Source of the DNA: VXNE01 sp963665455
GTDB lineage: Bacteria > Pseudomonadota > Gammaproteobacteria > Pseudomonadales > Azotimanducaceae
Length of the DNA stretch: 64,000 nucleotides
Reading direction: 5' to 3'
NCBI GenBank assembly: GCA_963665455.1
Contig: OY762279.1
Location: 4,774,001 to 4,838,000, forward strand
The notes beneath the pieces were generated by a model that was not told the DNA's origin, ran no database searches, and saw nothing but the letters and a program-made list of their open reading frames with translations. Each line of letters begins with the position of its first letter. Position 1 is the stretch's first letter. A program made the position numbers and the translations under genes. Positions 32,239-40,941 of the stretch are shown here, in pieces.

Positions 32239-33510
32239 ATGTCCATGCACGCAATCGTCGTCGGCGCGGGCCTACAGGGCGTCTGCACCGCGTACTACCT
32301 CGCCCGCGCCGGCGCCCAGGTGACGATACTGGAGCGCAACTCCGGCCCGGCCCTGGAGGCGAGCTTCGGCAACGGCGGCTACCTACAGTTCGAGTGCCCG
32401 GAGCCCTGGAACCGGCCTGGGGTCCTCGGGGCCCTGCCCGGGTGGTGGTGGGAGAGTCTCGGAGCGAACCGGAAGACGGCGCCGAAGCTCCTGCGCACGT
32501 CGCAGCTGCTGCGCTTGGTCCCTTGGGGTTTGCGATTTCTGCGGGCCGCGAACGCCGAAACGTTTCTCCGCAACACGATCCTCAACCGCGAACTCGCCCA
32601 GTACAGCCGCGAGTGCATGGCGCGACTCGAGGAGGACGAGGACATCGACTATGCGCAGCGCTCGTGTGGTTCGCTGTTCGTCTTCCGCGACCGCGCGGCG
32701 ATCGATGGATACCTGCCGCTCCTCTCGCATCTCGGGGAGGCCGGTGCCGTCTGGGAGCGTCTTGAGCGAGACGTGCTGCTCCAGCACGAGCCCAGTCTCG
32801 CGCCGATCGCCGACCGGCTCGAGGCGGCGATCCGATTTCCCCGCGAGGAGTCGGGCGACTCCTGGCGGTTCACCTCCGCCCTGGCTTCAAGGGCGGCGGA
32901 GCTCGGTGTCGCCGTTCGGTACGACACCCCCGTCCTCGGCATCGCACGCACGACCGCGGGGGTCTCCGTAAAGACGCCGGAGGGATCCCTGCCGGCCGAC
33001 GCCGTCGTCATCGCCGCCGCAACGCACTCCAAGCACCTCGCCCGGCCGCTCGGCATTCGCCTGCCCCTGGCCCCCGCCAAGGGTTACGCGCTCACGATTC
33101 CGCTGGCGGACTGGCCGATGCGGCCACGGCACGTCATCGCCGACATGGGCGTGCACGCCGCAGTCAACGTGCTCGGCGACTCGCTGCGCGTCGCCGGCAC
33201 GGTGGATTTCGCGGGCGCGGACACCCGCCTGCATCCCGACCGCGTCGCCTACATGATGGGGCTCGTGGAGGCCGTCCTCCCCGAGTTCGCGGAGTTCCTC
33301 GATCCCGCCACCGTGGAGCCCTTCACCGGCCTGCGACCGCTGTCCGCCGACGGATTGCCACTGATCGGTGCCACCGACGTTCCGGGCGTCTACGTCAACA
33401 CCGGACACGGCGGACTGGGCTGGACCCAGGCCGCCGGCTCCGCCCGCCTACTCACCGACATGCTCCTCGGAGAAACTCCCGCGCTCGACCTAGACCCCTT
33501 TCGCCCGTAG
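32239..33510 (+). CDS. D-amino acid dehydrogenase-like FAD oxidoreductase
   Basis: This 423-residue DAO-family flavoprotein has V-V-G-A-G-L-Q-G-V at residues 7-15 (dinucleotide site; second Gly region altered from GxGxxG), E-R-N-S-G-P-A-L-E-A-S-F-G-N-G-G-Y near 32, and the C-terminal FAD segment G-L-R-P-L-S-A-D-G-L-P-L-I-G near 360 followed by N-T-G-H-G-G-L-G-W-T. The A-S-F-G-N-G-G and G-H-G-G-L-G-W patterns are those of DadA, which deaminates D-amino acids to 2-oxo acids and feeds the respiratory chain. The AGGAGG sits eight bases before the ATG. It is adjacent to trpC but probably not functionally linked. Confidence 0.85.
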   Translation: MSMHAIVVGAGLQGVCTAYYLARAGAQVTILERNSGPALEASFGNGGYLQFECPEPWNRPGVLGALPGWWWESLGANRKTAPKLLRTSQLLRLVPWGLRFLRAANAETFLRNTILNRELAQYSRECMARLEEDEDIDYAQRSCGSLFVFRDRAAIDGYLPLLSHLGEAGAVWERLERDVLLQHEPSLAPIADRLEAAIRFPREESGDSWRFTSALASRAAELGVAVRYDTPVLGIARTTAGVSVKTPEGSLPADAVVIAAATHSKHLARPLGIRLPLAPAKGYALTIPLADWPMRPRHVIADMGVHAAVNVLGDSLRVAGTVDFAGADTRLHPDRVAYMMGLVEAVLPEFAEFLDPATVEPFTGLRPLSADGLPLIGATDVPGVYVNTGHGGLGWTQAAGSARLLTDMLLGETPALDLDPFRP

Positions 33511-33580
33511 CGCCGTTGACCGTGGAGATGGAGAATAATCCAGTCGGCGAGGCCTGCTCTAACGCACGAAACCTGAGCGA

Positions 33581-34072
33581 TCAGGGCTCCGAGTCGGAAT
33601 AGGCGAGGAGTTGTTCGTCGAACGCCAAAATCCTGACCGTTCTTCCCGGTCGGCGAAGCTCCGTAGCCAGATCGATGATCGAAATGTCGGCGAAGGAGTA
33701 GCCGGGACCTGACGACTCCAGGAATCGTTTCGCCAGTCGGATCACATCCCCCGAGCGCAGGAGGATGTCCGCTCCAGAGCTGACGATCGTCCAAGGACTG
33801 TCGCGATCAAGGGAGTTGCTGATATCGCCAAGGAGCTATTCGCTGAGCTCACGGCGGCGACCCCCGTCCCGAACGTGCGTGATGTGACTCGCGAGCTCGA
33901 ACAGCACGGGTACGGTCACGAATAGCTCGTGACCAGCCGCGACAAGCTCCAACGTCTGGGTCCGAACAGCTTCGGCTTGCGAATCCTCAAAATGGCGCGG
34001 TACTCGATAGAGTTCGAGCAGCCAAGAGGTATCGAGAATCGCCGCTCCGCTCAAGGCAGCGACGCGAGCCAC
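33581..34072 (-). pseudogene. PIN-domain nuclease with in-frame amber codon, partner of the ATPase upstream
   Basis: The frame starts at GTG 34072 (M-A-R-V-A-A-L-S-G-A) and gives A-A-I-L-D14-T-S-W-L-L-E-L-Y, then V-P-V-L-F-E59-L-A-S-H. It stops at TAG 33836-33838 after R-R-E-L-S-E. The same frame then stays open for 84 codons and encodes the missing PIN C-terminus, including G-Y-S-F-A-D129-I-S-I-I-D and I-L-A-F-D-E-Q-L-L-A, to a TGA at 33581. One base change thus splits a 163-residue gene; C to T in a Gln codon would suffice. Without D129 the short product should lack nuclease activity. The start overlaps the end of the ATPase gene by 22 bases, so the two form a unit. Confidence 0.8.
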
Positions 34073-35343
34073 TCCCGCGTCTCCTTAGCGCGCTTCTCCG
34101 CGAAATCGGGCGCAAGATGCGCTTCCAGCGCACCGCGGGTGACGAAATCGCCCAGACCCCCGCGTAGCCCCAAGGTGCCGGCGATGTCCATGTCGCCAAG
34201 TCTGGTGACCCGCGACCCACCCCCGGACTCGTCTCCGTGACAGATGAGGACGCCATCCATTTGCGATTCGTCGAGTGCGTCCATGAACGCGGGGTTGTGC
34301 GTCGTCACCACCACGTTGAGGTTGCGGCGGCCAGCCGTTTCCGACAGGGCCCGAACGAGCATCTTGGCTCGGCTCGGGTGGAGCCCGTTGTCGAACTCCT
34401 CGATGACGATGCGCGACAGTTCCGGCACCGTCTCCAGCGCCGTGACAATGGCGAGCATCCTCAAGGTGCCGTCGGAGAGTATTCGCGCGTCGACCAGCCT
34501 CCTGCCGTTGGTCTGTCCTTTTTCGTCCGGCACAAAGCCGGCCATGACATCGCCGAGTGAGGTCTCCTCGAACCCAATCCTGGCGAACGGCTCCTCCGGA
34601 ATCTGTCGGACTATGTCCGTGATGCGTTGTAGCTCCCCATTCGCCTCGTCGTCCAACTCGCTCAGCGCGAACAGGACGGAAGACAGGTTGGCTCCGCTAC
34701 GCAGGAGCTGCGGGTCGGACTCGATGCGCGCGTACTCGCGCATCGCCTTGGGCTGCGGATCGAAGATGTATGAGCTCCGCAGGTAGTCTCTAACGTCCTC
34801 CACGTTATGCAGCGATGCGCGGAACTTGGGAGCCTTCGCCCGGCTGCTTCTGATGACCTCTTCGTAGCGCGAGAGGACCGAGCGCGACGCAGAAAGTGTA
34901 ACCGTCGGATTCGGGCCGGGCGAGAAGTTGGCGTACTTGACGCGCATCAGGTCCCCGGCGGAGCGCTTGGCATCGAAAAGGAGGTGGTTCCCGATCCTCA
35001 ATTTTTCCGAGGCCAACCGAACGTCGTTCCTTCCCCGCGTGGCAAGCTCGATGACGTAGTCGACCGGCTGCTCGCCAACCTCGGCCCCATTGAATCGGAG
35101 TCCGAGCTCTGCTGTCCCGAAACGCATGCATGATCGCAGCCCGCCCCGCACCTCGAACGATCCACCACGGTCGATGTCCGTGATTTCGTTGAACGGCACG
35201 CCCCGGACAAGGGTCGCCAGAAGTTCGACGCCCTCGATGAGGTTGGTCTTCCCCGACCCGTTTCTGCCCAGCAGAACGGTCAACGGCTGGAAGAGATCGA
35301 GCTCCGCGTGGGCGAAGTTCTTGAAGTCCGTCAGGCAATGCAT
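34051..35343 (-). CDS. AAA/ABC-type ATPase (AAA_21, OLD-like) of an ATPase-PIN module
   Basis: This 430-residue ATPase is of the RecF/OLD-like ABC type. Walker A is G-R-N-G-S-G-K-T at 26-33, the signature motif is I-L-S-D-G-T-L-R-M near 290, Walker B is R-I-V-I-E-E-F-D-N-G-L-H-P near 315, and the switch His is in T-T-H-N-P-A-F-M-D near 355. No TOPRIM or nuclease domain is fused. Proteins of this kind act as sensors or gates for a toxic effector in several phage-defence systems. Here the effector candidate is the PIN gene downstream, overlapping by 22 bases. The ATPase is intact while the PIN gene is broken. Confidence 0.85.
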   Translation of the reverse strand: MHCLTDFKNFAHAELDLFQPLTVLLGRNGSGKTNLIEGVELLATLVRGVPFNEITDIDRGGSFEVRGGLRSCMRFGTAELGLRFNGAEVGEQPVDYVIELATRGRNDVRLASEKLRIGNHLLFDAKRSAGDLMRVKYANFSPGPNPTVTLSASRSVLSRYEEVIRSSRAKAPKFRASLHNVEDVRDYLRSSYIFDPQPKAMREYARIESDPQLLRSGANLSSVLFALSELDDEANGELQRITDIVRQIPEEPFARIGFEETSLGDVMAGFVPDEKGQTNGRRLVDARILSDGTLRMLAIVTALETVPELSRIVIEEFDNGLHPSRAKMLVRALSETAGRRNLNVVVTTHNPAFMDALDESQMDGVLICHGDESGGGSRVTRLGDMDIAGTLGLRGGLGDFVTRGALEAHLAPDFAEKRAKETREWLASLP

Positions 35344-35424
35344 GGCGGCTTGATCGTGCCGGAAACTGCCCCAAGGAACAGTCTACTATGGTCGAGCCGC
35401 GCGAACGCGAATTGCTCTCATGCG

Positions 35425-36753
35425 CTACAGCCCCGGCCCCGGCCGCATCGGCGTCCCGTCGGTGAACCGCGAAAACCGGAACCGCGAAAGGTCATGGCCG
35501 GGCGGCTCGCCGAGCACCAGATTCGCCATTACCTTGCCCGCGCCCGGCCCGATGCCAAAACCGTGGCCGCTGAAGCCGGTGGCGACGAAGAGGCCGGGGC
35601 GCCCGTCCACCTCGTCCATGACCGGGACCACGTCCGGCGTCACGTCGATCATCCCGGCCCACGCTTCGACGAGCGGTATTCGGTCAAGCATCGGCAGGCG
35701 CCGGGCGAGGGACTCGCGGATGCGCAGCAGCGCGCTGGTGGACGGCCGCGGATTCAGAACCCGCCGCCGTTCGAACGGGGTCTCCTCGTCGTCCGTCCAA
35801 CGCCGGGGCGTCATGCGGTCCAGTAGGTCATCGTCGAAGCGCAGTCCGATACCCCGGACGCCGCCGGAAAGGCTCTTCCGATAGCGGAAGCCATAGCGCA
35901 ACGAGTCGAGTCCGACGAAGTGCTCGTTGCTGCCGGGGGATGCGACAGTGTAGCCCCCGTCCGCGCGCCGGCGAAAACCGAGCCCGGGCGCGGACGCCCC
36001 GCCGCCGTATATTTCGGGTGCACGGCCCGTCCGCGCCACGGTGGCCCGCACCGTCAGTTGGGGCAGGTCCAAACCAACGTGACGCAGCAATAGCGAACTC
36101 CACGCCCCCGCGGCGCATACGACGGCGTTGGTGCGCACGGGTCCCGATTCCGTGATGACCGCCGAGACGGTACCGGCCCGGAACTCGATGCCACGCACCG
36201 CGCATTGCTCGATGATCCGCCCGCCGGCGCGCTGCACCGCCCGCGCCAGCGCCGGCACGGCCACGAACGGTTCCGCGCGTGCATCACTCGGCGTGTAGAG
36301 CGCGCCCGCGTATCGTCCGGGCGGCCCCTGGATCAGCGCATCCACCTCCTTGCCGTTGAGCAGCCGGGTGTCCAGTTGGTGCCTTTCCGCCACGTCCAGC
36401 CATTGGGCGTGCCGGGCGAGTTGCTCCTCCGTGTCCGCAAGATAGGCAATACCCCGCCGCGCGAAGCCCACGTCCTCCCCGATCTCGGCGCCGAGCCCCG
36501 CCCAGATCTCCTGGCTCTCCATGGCGATCGGCAACTCGTCCGCATCCCGCCCCTGCTTGCGGATCCAGCCCCAGTTGCGGCTCGACTGCTCCCCGGCGAC
36601 CCGGCCCTTCTCCAGCACGAGTACGCCCACGTTCCGCTGGGCGAGGAACCAAGCGGTGGAGATGCCGATCACCCCGCCCCCGACGACGACCACGTCGACG
36701 CCCTCGGGCAATTCGTCCCGAAAGCTGACGGGACTACGGTCGCTGAAGATCAT
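35425..36753 (-). CDS. FAD-dependent amino acid/amine oxidoreductase (DAO family)
   Basis: This 442-residue flavoprotein has V-V-V-G-G-G-V-I-G-I-S-T-A near residue 22 (GxGxxG), E-K-G-R-V-A-G-E-Q-S-S-R-N-W-G near 50, and a C-terminal V-A-T-G-F-S-G-H-G-F-G-I-G-P near 395. The S-S-R-N-W-G-W and G-F-S-G-H-G patterns resemble gamma-glutamylputrescine oxidase (PuuB) and related soluble amine or D-amino acid oxidases. The gene follows an NSS transporter with a seven-base gap, so the pair probably imports and oxidises the same amine or amino acid. The substrate is not readable from sequence. Confidence 0.85.
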   Translation of the reverse strand: MIFSDRSPVSFRDELPEGVDVVVVGGGVIGISTAWFLAQRNVGVLVLEKGRVAGEQSSRNWGWIRKQGRDADELPIAMESQEIWAGLGAEIGEDVGFARRGIAYLADTEEQLARHAQWLDVAERHQLDTRLLNGKEVDALIQGPPGRYAGALYTPSDARAEPFVAVPALARAVQRAGGRIIEQCAVRGIEFRAGTVSAVITESGPVRTNAVVCAAGAWSSLLLRHVGLDLPQLTVRATVARTGRAPEIYGGGASAPGLGFRRRADGGYTVASPGSNEHFVGLDSLRYGFRYRKSLSGGVRGIGLRFDDDLLDRMTPRRWTDDEETPFERRRVLNPRPSTSALLRIRESLARRLPMLDRIPLVEAWAGMIDVTPDVVPVMDEVDGRPGLFVATGFSGHGFGIGPGAGKVMANLVLGEPPGHDLSRFRFSRFTDGTPMRPGPGL

Positions 36754-36760
36754 TTTGGCT

Positions 36761-38110
36761 CTACCCCAGCAGCCCGAACACCAAGATCAGCAACACCCCG
36801 GGGACCGCCACGTAGCGCAGCAGCACCCGCCACGCTCGGAACAACCACGGCGACAGTTCCCCGAGTTCGCCACGCGCCACCTCCGGCGCGACGCGCCAGC
36901 CGACGAACACGGCGATCAGCAGACCGCCGAGGGGCAGGAGCACGTCGGTGGGAATGTAGTCGTAGAGGGTCAGCACCTCGATGTCGAACACCCGCCAATC
37001 CGCCCACCGATTGTGCGCGAGCACCGCCGGCAGGCTGACGAGGGCCACGGCCGCCGTCGCGGCCACCGTACATGGCACCCGCCCGCGCCCGGTCCTGCGC
37101 TCCAGCCAAGCAGTGACCGGTTCCATCACGCCCACCATCGACGTGGTCGCCGCGACCGCGAGCAGGGCGAAGAAGAGCACGCTGACGAGGTGGCCGCCGG
37201 GCATCTGCCCGAACGCCACGGGCAGGGTGCGGAAGATGAGCCCCTCCCCGCTCGCGGGGTCGAGTCCGAACCGGAACACGATGGGGAAGACGACGAGCCC
37301 GGCCACCAGCGCCACGAGCGTGTCCATGAAGACGATGGTCGCGGCGCTCCTGCCGATCGACACGCGCGCCGGCAGGTAGGCCGCGAAGGTCATCATCCCC
37401 GCCATCGCGACGCCGATCGAGAAGAACGCCTGACCCACCGCGGCCAGCACCGTCGGTCCCGTCACCTTGCCGAAGTCCGGGGTGAACAGGTAACCGAGCG
37501 CCTCTCCGAAACCGCCCGCGAAGACGTTGTAGATGGCCAGTACGGCGAGCAAGCCGAATAGCAGCGGCATGAGCAGGTTCACCACGCGCTCGATGCCGCC
37601 CCGCACGCCCCCGGCGATGATGGCCGCGGTGGCCAAGACGACTCCCCACGCCCACAACGCCAACGCCAACGGATCCTCCACGAGGGCTTCGAACCGCGCC
37701 GCCGCCGCCTCCGCGTCCGTGCCCGCGAAGCCGCCGAGCCCGGCCTGCACGAGGTAGTACAGCACCCACCCCGCGACGACGCAGTAGAGGCTCGCAATCA
37801 GGAACGCGGCGATCAGGTTGAGGCCGCCCACCGTCCCCCAACCGGCCGAGCGGCCCTCCGCCACGGCCACGGCCGCCATCGCCCCCGCCGGGTCGGCCCG
37901 TCCACGGCGTCCGACCAGGATCTCCGCCACCAGGATCGGCAGCGCGATGGCCACCACGCAGAGGAGGTACACGATCACGAACGCGCCACCACCGTTCTCT
38001 CCCGTCACGTAGGGGAAGCGCCAGATGTTGCCGAGGCCTACGGCGAACCCCACCGAGGCCATCAGGAAGCCGAAGCGGGTGGACCAGCGTACGGAGGTTG
38101 AATTGGGCAA
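36761..38110 (-). CDS. Sodium-dependent transporter of the NSS/SNF family
   Basis: This 449-residue protein starts MPNSTSVRWSTRFGFLMASV and continues G-F-A-V-G-L-G-N-I-W-R-F-P-Y near residues 21-34, the unmistakable first helix of LeuT-type transporters with the unwound Na+/substrate site. P-I-L-V-A-E-I-L-V-G-R-R follows near 60, and about eleven to twelve helices are seen. It should import an amino acid or biogenic amine with Na+. The Na+ coupling fits a marine or saline habitat. It is the first gene of a two-gene operon with the FAD oxidase downstream. Confidence 0.92.
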   Translation of the reverse strand: MPNSTSVRWSTRFGFLMASVGFAVGLGNIWRFPYVTGENGGGAFVIVYLLCVVAIALPILVAEILVGRRGRADPAGAMAAVAVAEGRSAGWGTVGGLNLIAAFLIASLYCVVAGWVLYYLVQAGLGGFAGTDAEAAAARFEALVEDPLALALWAWGVVLATAAIIAGGVRGGIERVVNLLMPLLFGLLAVLAIYNVFAGGFGEALGYLFTPDFGKVTGPTVLAAVGQAFFSIGVAMAGMMTFAAYLPARVSIGRSAATIVFMDTLVALVAGLVVFPIVFRFGLDPASGEGLIFRTLPVAFGQMPGGHLVSVLFFALLAVAATTSMVGVMEPVTAWLERRTGRGRVPCTVAATAAVALVSLPAVLAHNRWADWRVFDIEVLTLYDYIPTDVLLPLGGLLIAVFVGWRVAPEVARGELGELSPWLFRAWRVLLRYVAVPGVLLILVFGLLG

Positions 38111-38175
38111 CGGTCGCTCCTCGAGCTACGGCGCGCCTACTGGCACCGCCACGGTCCCGATGTTAGCGTTGCGGC

Positions 38176-38409
38176 ATGGTCACGCTCAAAGACGCCATCG
38201 CGCTGCTCGAAGCCGGAGACTGGGAATCCGCGCACAGCATCGCTCAGCGGGACGGATCGCCGCTCGGCAGTTGGGCGCACGGCATCGTCCATGTTCTGGA
38301 GGGGGACCTGTCGAACGCGGGGTACTGGTATCGACGCGCCGGACGGGAACTTCCAGACAACGTGGACATCGCCGCCGAAATCGCCGCGCTGAAGGCCGAG
38401 GCCGGGTAG
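38176..38409 (+). CDS. Small conserved hypothetical protein, TPR-like
   Basis: This 77-residue protein starts MVTLKDAIALLEAGDWESAH and continues with I-A-Q-R-D-G-S-P-L-G-S-W-A-H-G-I-V-H-V-L-E-G-D. It then reads N-A-G-Y-W-Y-R-R-A-G-R-E-L-P and ends in a helix. The regular helix pairs, W-x-x-A-H and E-G-D-x-x-N-A-x-Y-W-Y-R-R-A-G, look like a degenerate tetratricopeptide repeat unit. I have the impression that short proteins of this pattern are widespread in proteobacteria, but I know no function. It is divergent from the NSS transporter and 70 bases ahead of the DUF1214 gene. Confidence 0.65.
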   Translation: MVTLKDAIALLEAGDWESAHSIAQRDGSPLGSWAHGIVHVLEGDLSNAGYWYRRAGRELPDNVDIAAEIAALKAEAG

Positions 38410-38479
38410 GCCGCAGTCTGCCGTTGGCTTCGATCCCCGCCCCGTCCAACCGGCCGAAGGGGGCCGCTCGGCACCTGCC

Positions 38480-39673
38480 ATGAGAAGGCTCGTCATCCGT
38501 CTGCTTGCCCTGTTCCGCCGCATCGCGCTAGCGGCGCGCCGCATGCGCGGGACGACCGAGGAGGATCTCGCCGCCCGACGCGTGGTCAGCGGGCAGGCCT
38601 GGGACGAGTTCTGCGACACCCTGAAGGCGGCCGGCGCCGCGCTCAACTTCCCCGGCGCACCCCGGGATGCGTTCAACCAAGCAGAGGGCTACCGCTACCT
38701 GACCAGGCTGACCCGCGCCGGCCTCATGGCCTTCGTGGAACATGCGGACCCGAAGGCGCCGGTCCTGCACCGCGTCGCCCACGAGACGGTGAAGCTCGGC
38801 GCGGACAACCCAGACAACTACTACCAGACCGCCGCCGTCTCCGGGGCGTACGAATACCGGATCACGGGCCGCCGCAACACCGTCACCTACCTGGGCTTCG
38901 GCACGCAGGCCGGCCACTACGGACAGGGCGGCGGCCTGCCGCCCACGGGCTACGTGGAGGCGAGCGCACTGGAGATGGACGCCGAGGGGCGTTTCGAACT
39001 CATTCTCTCCGCAACGCCGCGCCCGGGGAACTGGCTACCGATGACCCCCGAGACCGGAACCCTGATCGTCCGCCAGACGTTCCTCGACCGAGACACCGAG
39101 ACGCCCGCGAAACTCCACATCGAGTGCATCCATTCGGGCGACGGGGACGGGCGTCCCGCCCCGCTGACGCCGGCGCAGATCGACGCGGGCCTCAAGTCCG
39201 CGAGCACGCTGGTCGCCGGTGCTTCGCTGCTGTTTGCGAAGTGGGCGCGGGACTTCCAGAAGCACAGCAACGCCCTGCCGCGCTTCGACCAGGACACCTC
39301 GAACGCCGCCGGGGGCGATCCGAACATCGCCTACTACCACAGCCACTGGGCACTCGGCCCCGACGAGGCCCTCGTCATCGAGGCCACGCCGCCGCCCTGC
39401 GAGTACTGGAACTTCCAGCTCAACAACTACTGGATGGAGTCCCTCGACTACCGCCACCACCGCATCCACACGAACAAGCACCTGGCCCACCACGAGGCCG
39501 ACGGGTCCGTGCGGCTGATCGTGGCCCACGAGGAGCCCGGCTTGCCGAACTGGATCGAGACCGCGGGACACGCTGCCGGCACGATGTGCTTCCGGTGGGT
39601 GCGGGCCGAATCCCATCCCGAGCCCCGGACGCGGGTCGTCAGGCTCCACGAACTCGACCCGCCGCGCGGCTGA
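38480..39673 (+). CDS. DUF1214 domain-containing protein
   Basis: This 397-residue protein has a basic N-terminus and no clear signal peptide. The middle is beta-rich (N-Y-Y-Q-T-A-A-V-S-G-A-Y-E-Y-R-I-T-G). The DUF1214-like C-terminal part has N-W-L-P-M-T-P-E-T-G near residue 190 and E-Y-W-N-F-Q-L-N-N-Y-W near 310. Such proteins occur beside sulfotransferases, SDRs and acyl-CoA enzymes in actinobacteria and proteobacteria, but no biochemical role is established to my knowledge. It overlaps the sulfotransferase start by one base (TGATG), so the two are translationally coupled. Confidence 0.75.
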   Translation: MRRLVIRLLALFRRIALAARRMRGTTEEDLAARRVVSGQAWDEFCDTLKAAGAALNFPGAPRDAFNQAEGYRYLTRLTRAGLMAFVEHADPKAPVLHRVAHETVKLGADNPDNYYQTAAVSGAYEYRITGRRNTVTYLGFGTQAGHYGQGGGLPPTGYVEASALEMDAEGRFELILSATPRPGNWLPMTPETGTLIVRQTFLDRDTETPAKLHIECIHSGDGDGRPAPLTPAQIDAGLKSASTLVAGASLLFAKWARDFQKHSNALPRFDQDTSNAAGGDPNIAYYHSHWALGPDEALVIEATPPPCEYWNFQLNNYWMESLDYRHHRIHTNKHLAHHEADGSVRLIVAHEEPGLPNWIETAGHAAGTMCFRWVRAESHPEPRTRVVRLHELDPPRG

Positions 39674-40941
39674 TGGACACGCCGACGGACTACGGGCGAC
39701 CGTATCGGCCCCTGCCCGTCCGGCTGCTGAACGCGCTGGGACGGCACCTGGACCGGCGCCGCGCCAATCCTGGTCTCGACATGGAGTCCATGCTCGCCCG
39801 CGTCAAGCGGCGCACGGGCCTGTCCGACTTCGGCGACGACTGGTTCCTCGAGCCCCTGCGGACCCTCGTTGCCTCCATCAACGCCGAAGCCGCCCTCACC
39901 CCCGTCGGACGCTGGATCCAGCGCCAACGCCTCGAGGCCGCGCTCGGCACCCGTCTGGGCATCGAGGACCTCCTGCGGCGGCACCCGGAGATTCACGACA
40001 TCGACCTCGGCACGGTCTTCGTCATCGCCGGTCTGCAGCGGACCGGCACGACCACCCTGCACCGCCTGATGGCCTCCCACCCGGACCTGCGCGCCGTGAC
40101 CGCCTGGGAGGGCCTGCATCCCGTGCCCCTCCCCGGCGAGACACCCGGCCGGCCCCGCGCCCGGGTGCGCCGTGGCCGGGCGGCCGAGCGCGCCATCGCC
40201 TATCTCGCCCCGGCGTTCTTCGCCGTCCATCCGGCCGAGCACGATGCGCCCGAGGAGGACGTGCTGCTGCTCGACCTCTGCTTCATGAGTCAGTCCGCCG
40301 AAGCCACCATGCACGTGCCCACGTACGCGCGTTGGCTCGCCGAGCAGGACCACACCCGCTGCTACGAGTACTTCCGCACGGTGTTGAAGATCCTCCACTG
40401 GCAGCGTCCCGCACGGCACTGGGTGCTCAAGACCCCCCACCATCTCGAATACCTCGACGTCCTGCTGGCGGTCTTCCCCGAGGCACTGGTCGTGCAGACG
40501 CACCGCGACCCACGGCAATGCGTCCCCTCGTTCCTCAGCATGGTCGCGCACGGCCGGGGCGTGTTCAGCGACCGCGTCGACACCGGGGAGATCGCCGCCC
40601 ACTGGATCCGGAAGACACGGTGCATGGTCGAACGCGCCGCCCTGGTGCGAGCCCAGTCGGACACGCGCCGTTTCGTGGACATCTCCTACTACTGCTTGCT
40701 GGAAGAGCCGGTCGCGCAACTGCGCAGGATCTACGACTAGGCCGGAGTCCCCTTCGGCCCGGACGCCCTGCGCTCCGCGAAAGACACCGCCGCACGCGAG
40801 GTACAGCACCGCTACGGCCGGCACGTCTACGACCCGGCCAGCTTCGGGCTGACCACCGAGTCCATCGACCGGTGCTTCCGCGCCTATCGCGAACGCCACG
40901 CCATCCCTCGGGAGCCGCCGTGGCACGCGACCCCACCATGA
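39673..40941 (+). pseudogene. Sulfotransferase family protein interrupted by an in-frame amber codon
   Basis: The frame starts MDTPTDYGRPYRPLPVRLLN. The PAPS 5'-phosphosulfate loop is G-L-Q-R-T-G-T-T-T-L-H near residue 121, and the 3'-phosphate region is V-V-Q-T-H-R-D-P-R-Q-C-V-P-S near 275. After R-R-I-Y-D a TAG occurs at 40738-40740. The same frame continues for 66 sense codons with a normal sulfotransferase tail (A-G-V-P-F then H-R-Y-G-R-H-V-Y-D-P-A-S-F-G-L) to TGA at 40939-40941, which overlaps the next gene's ATG. The coupling overlap shows that 40941 was the original end. Loss of the tail may or may not abolish activity. The enzyme would transfer sulfate from PAPS to an alcohol. Confidence 0.8.

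Noticed and set aside
33390..33794. 134-codon minus-strand frame across the end of the DadA-like gene
   Set aside because: It overlaps a good gene, has low-complexity composition, and the true signal there is the PIN gene in another frame.
33836..40740. Two in-frame TAG codons as evidence for amber recoding in this organism
   Set aside because: TAG is used as the ordinary terminator for many intact genes here (halohydrin dehalogenase, epoxide hydrolase, bioB, trpC, the DadA-like gene), and no suppressor tRNA was seen. Simple mutation is the better explanation.
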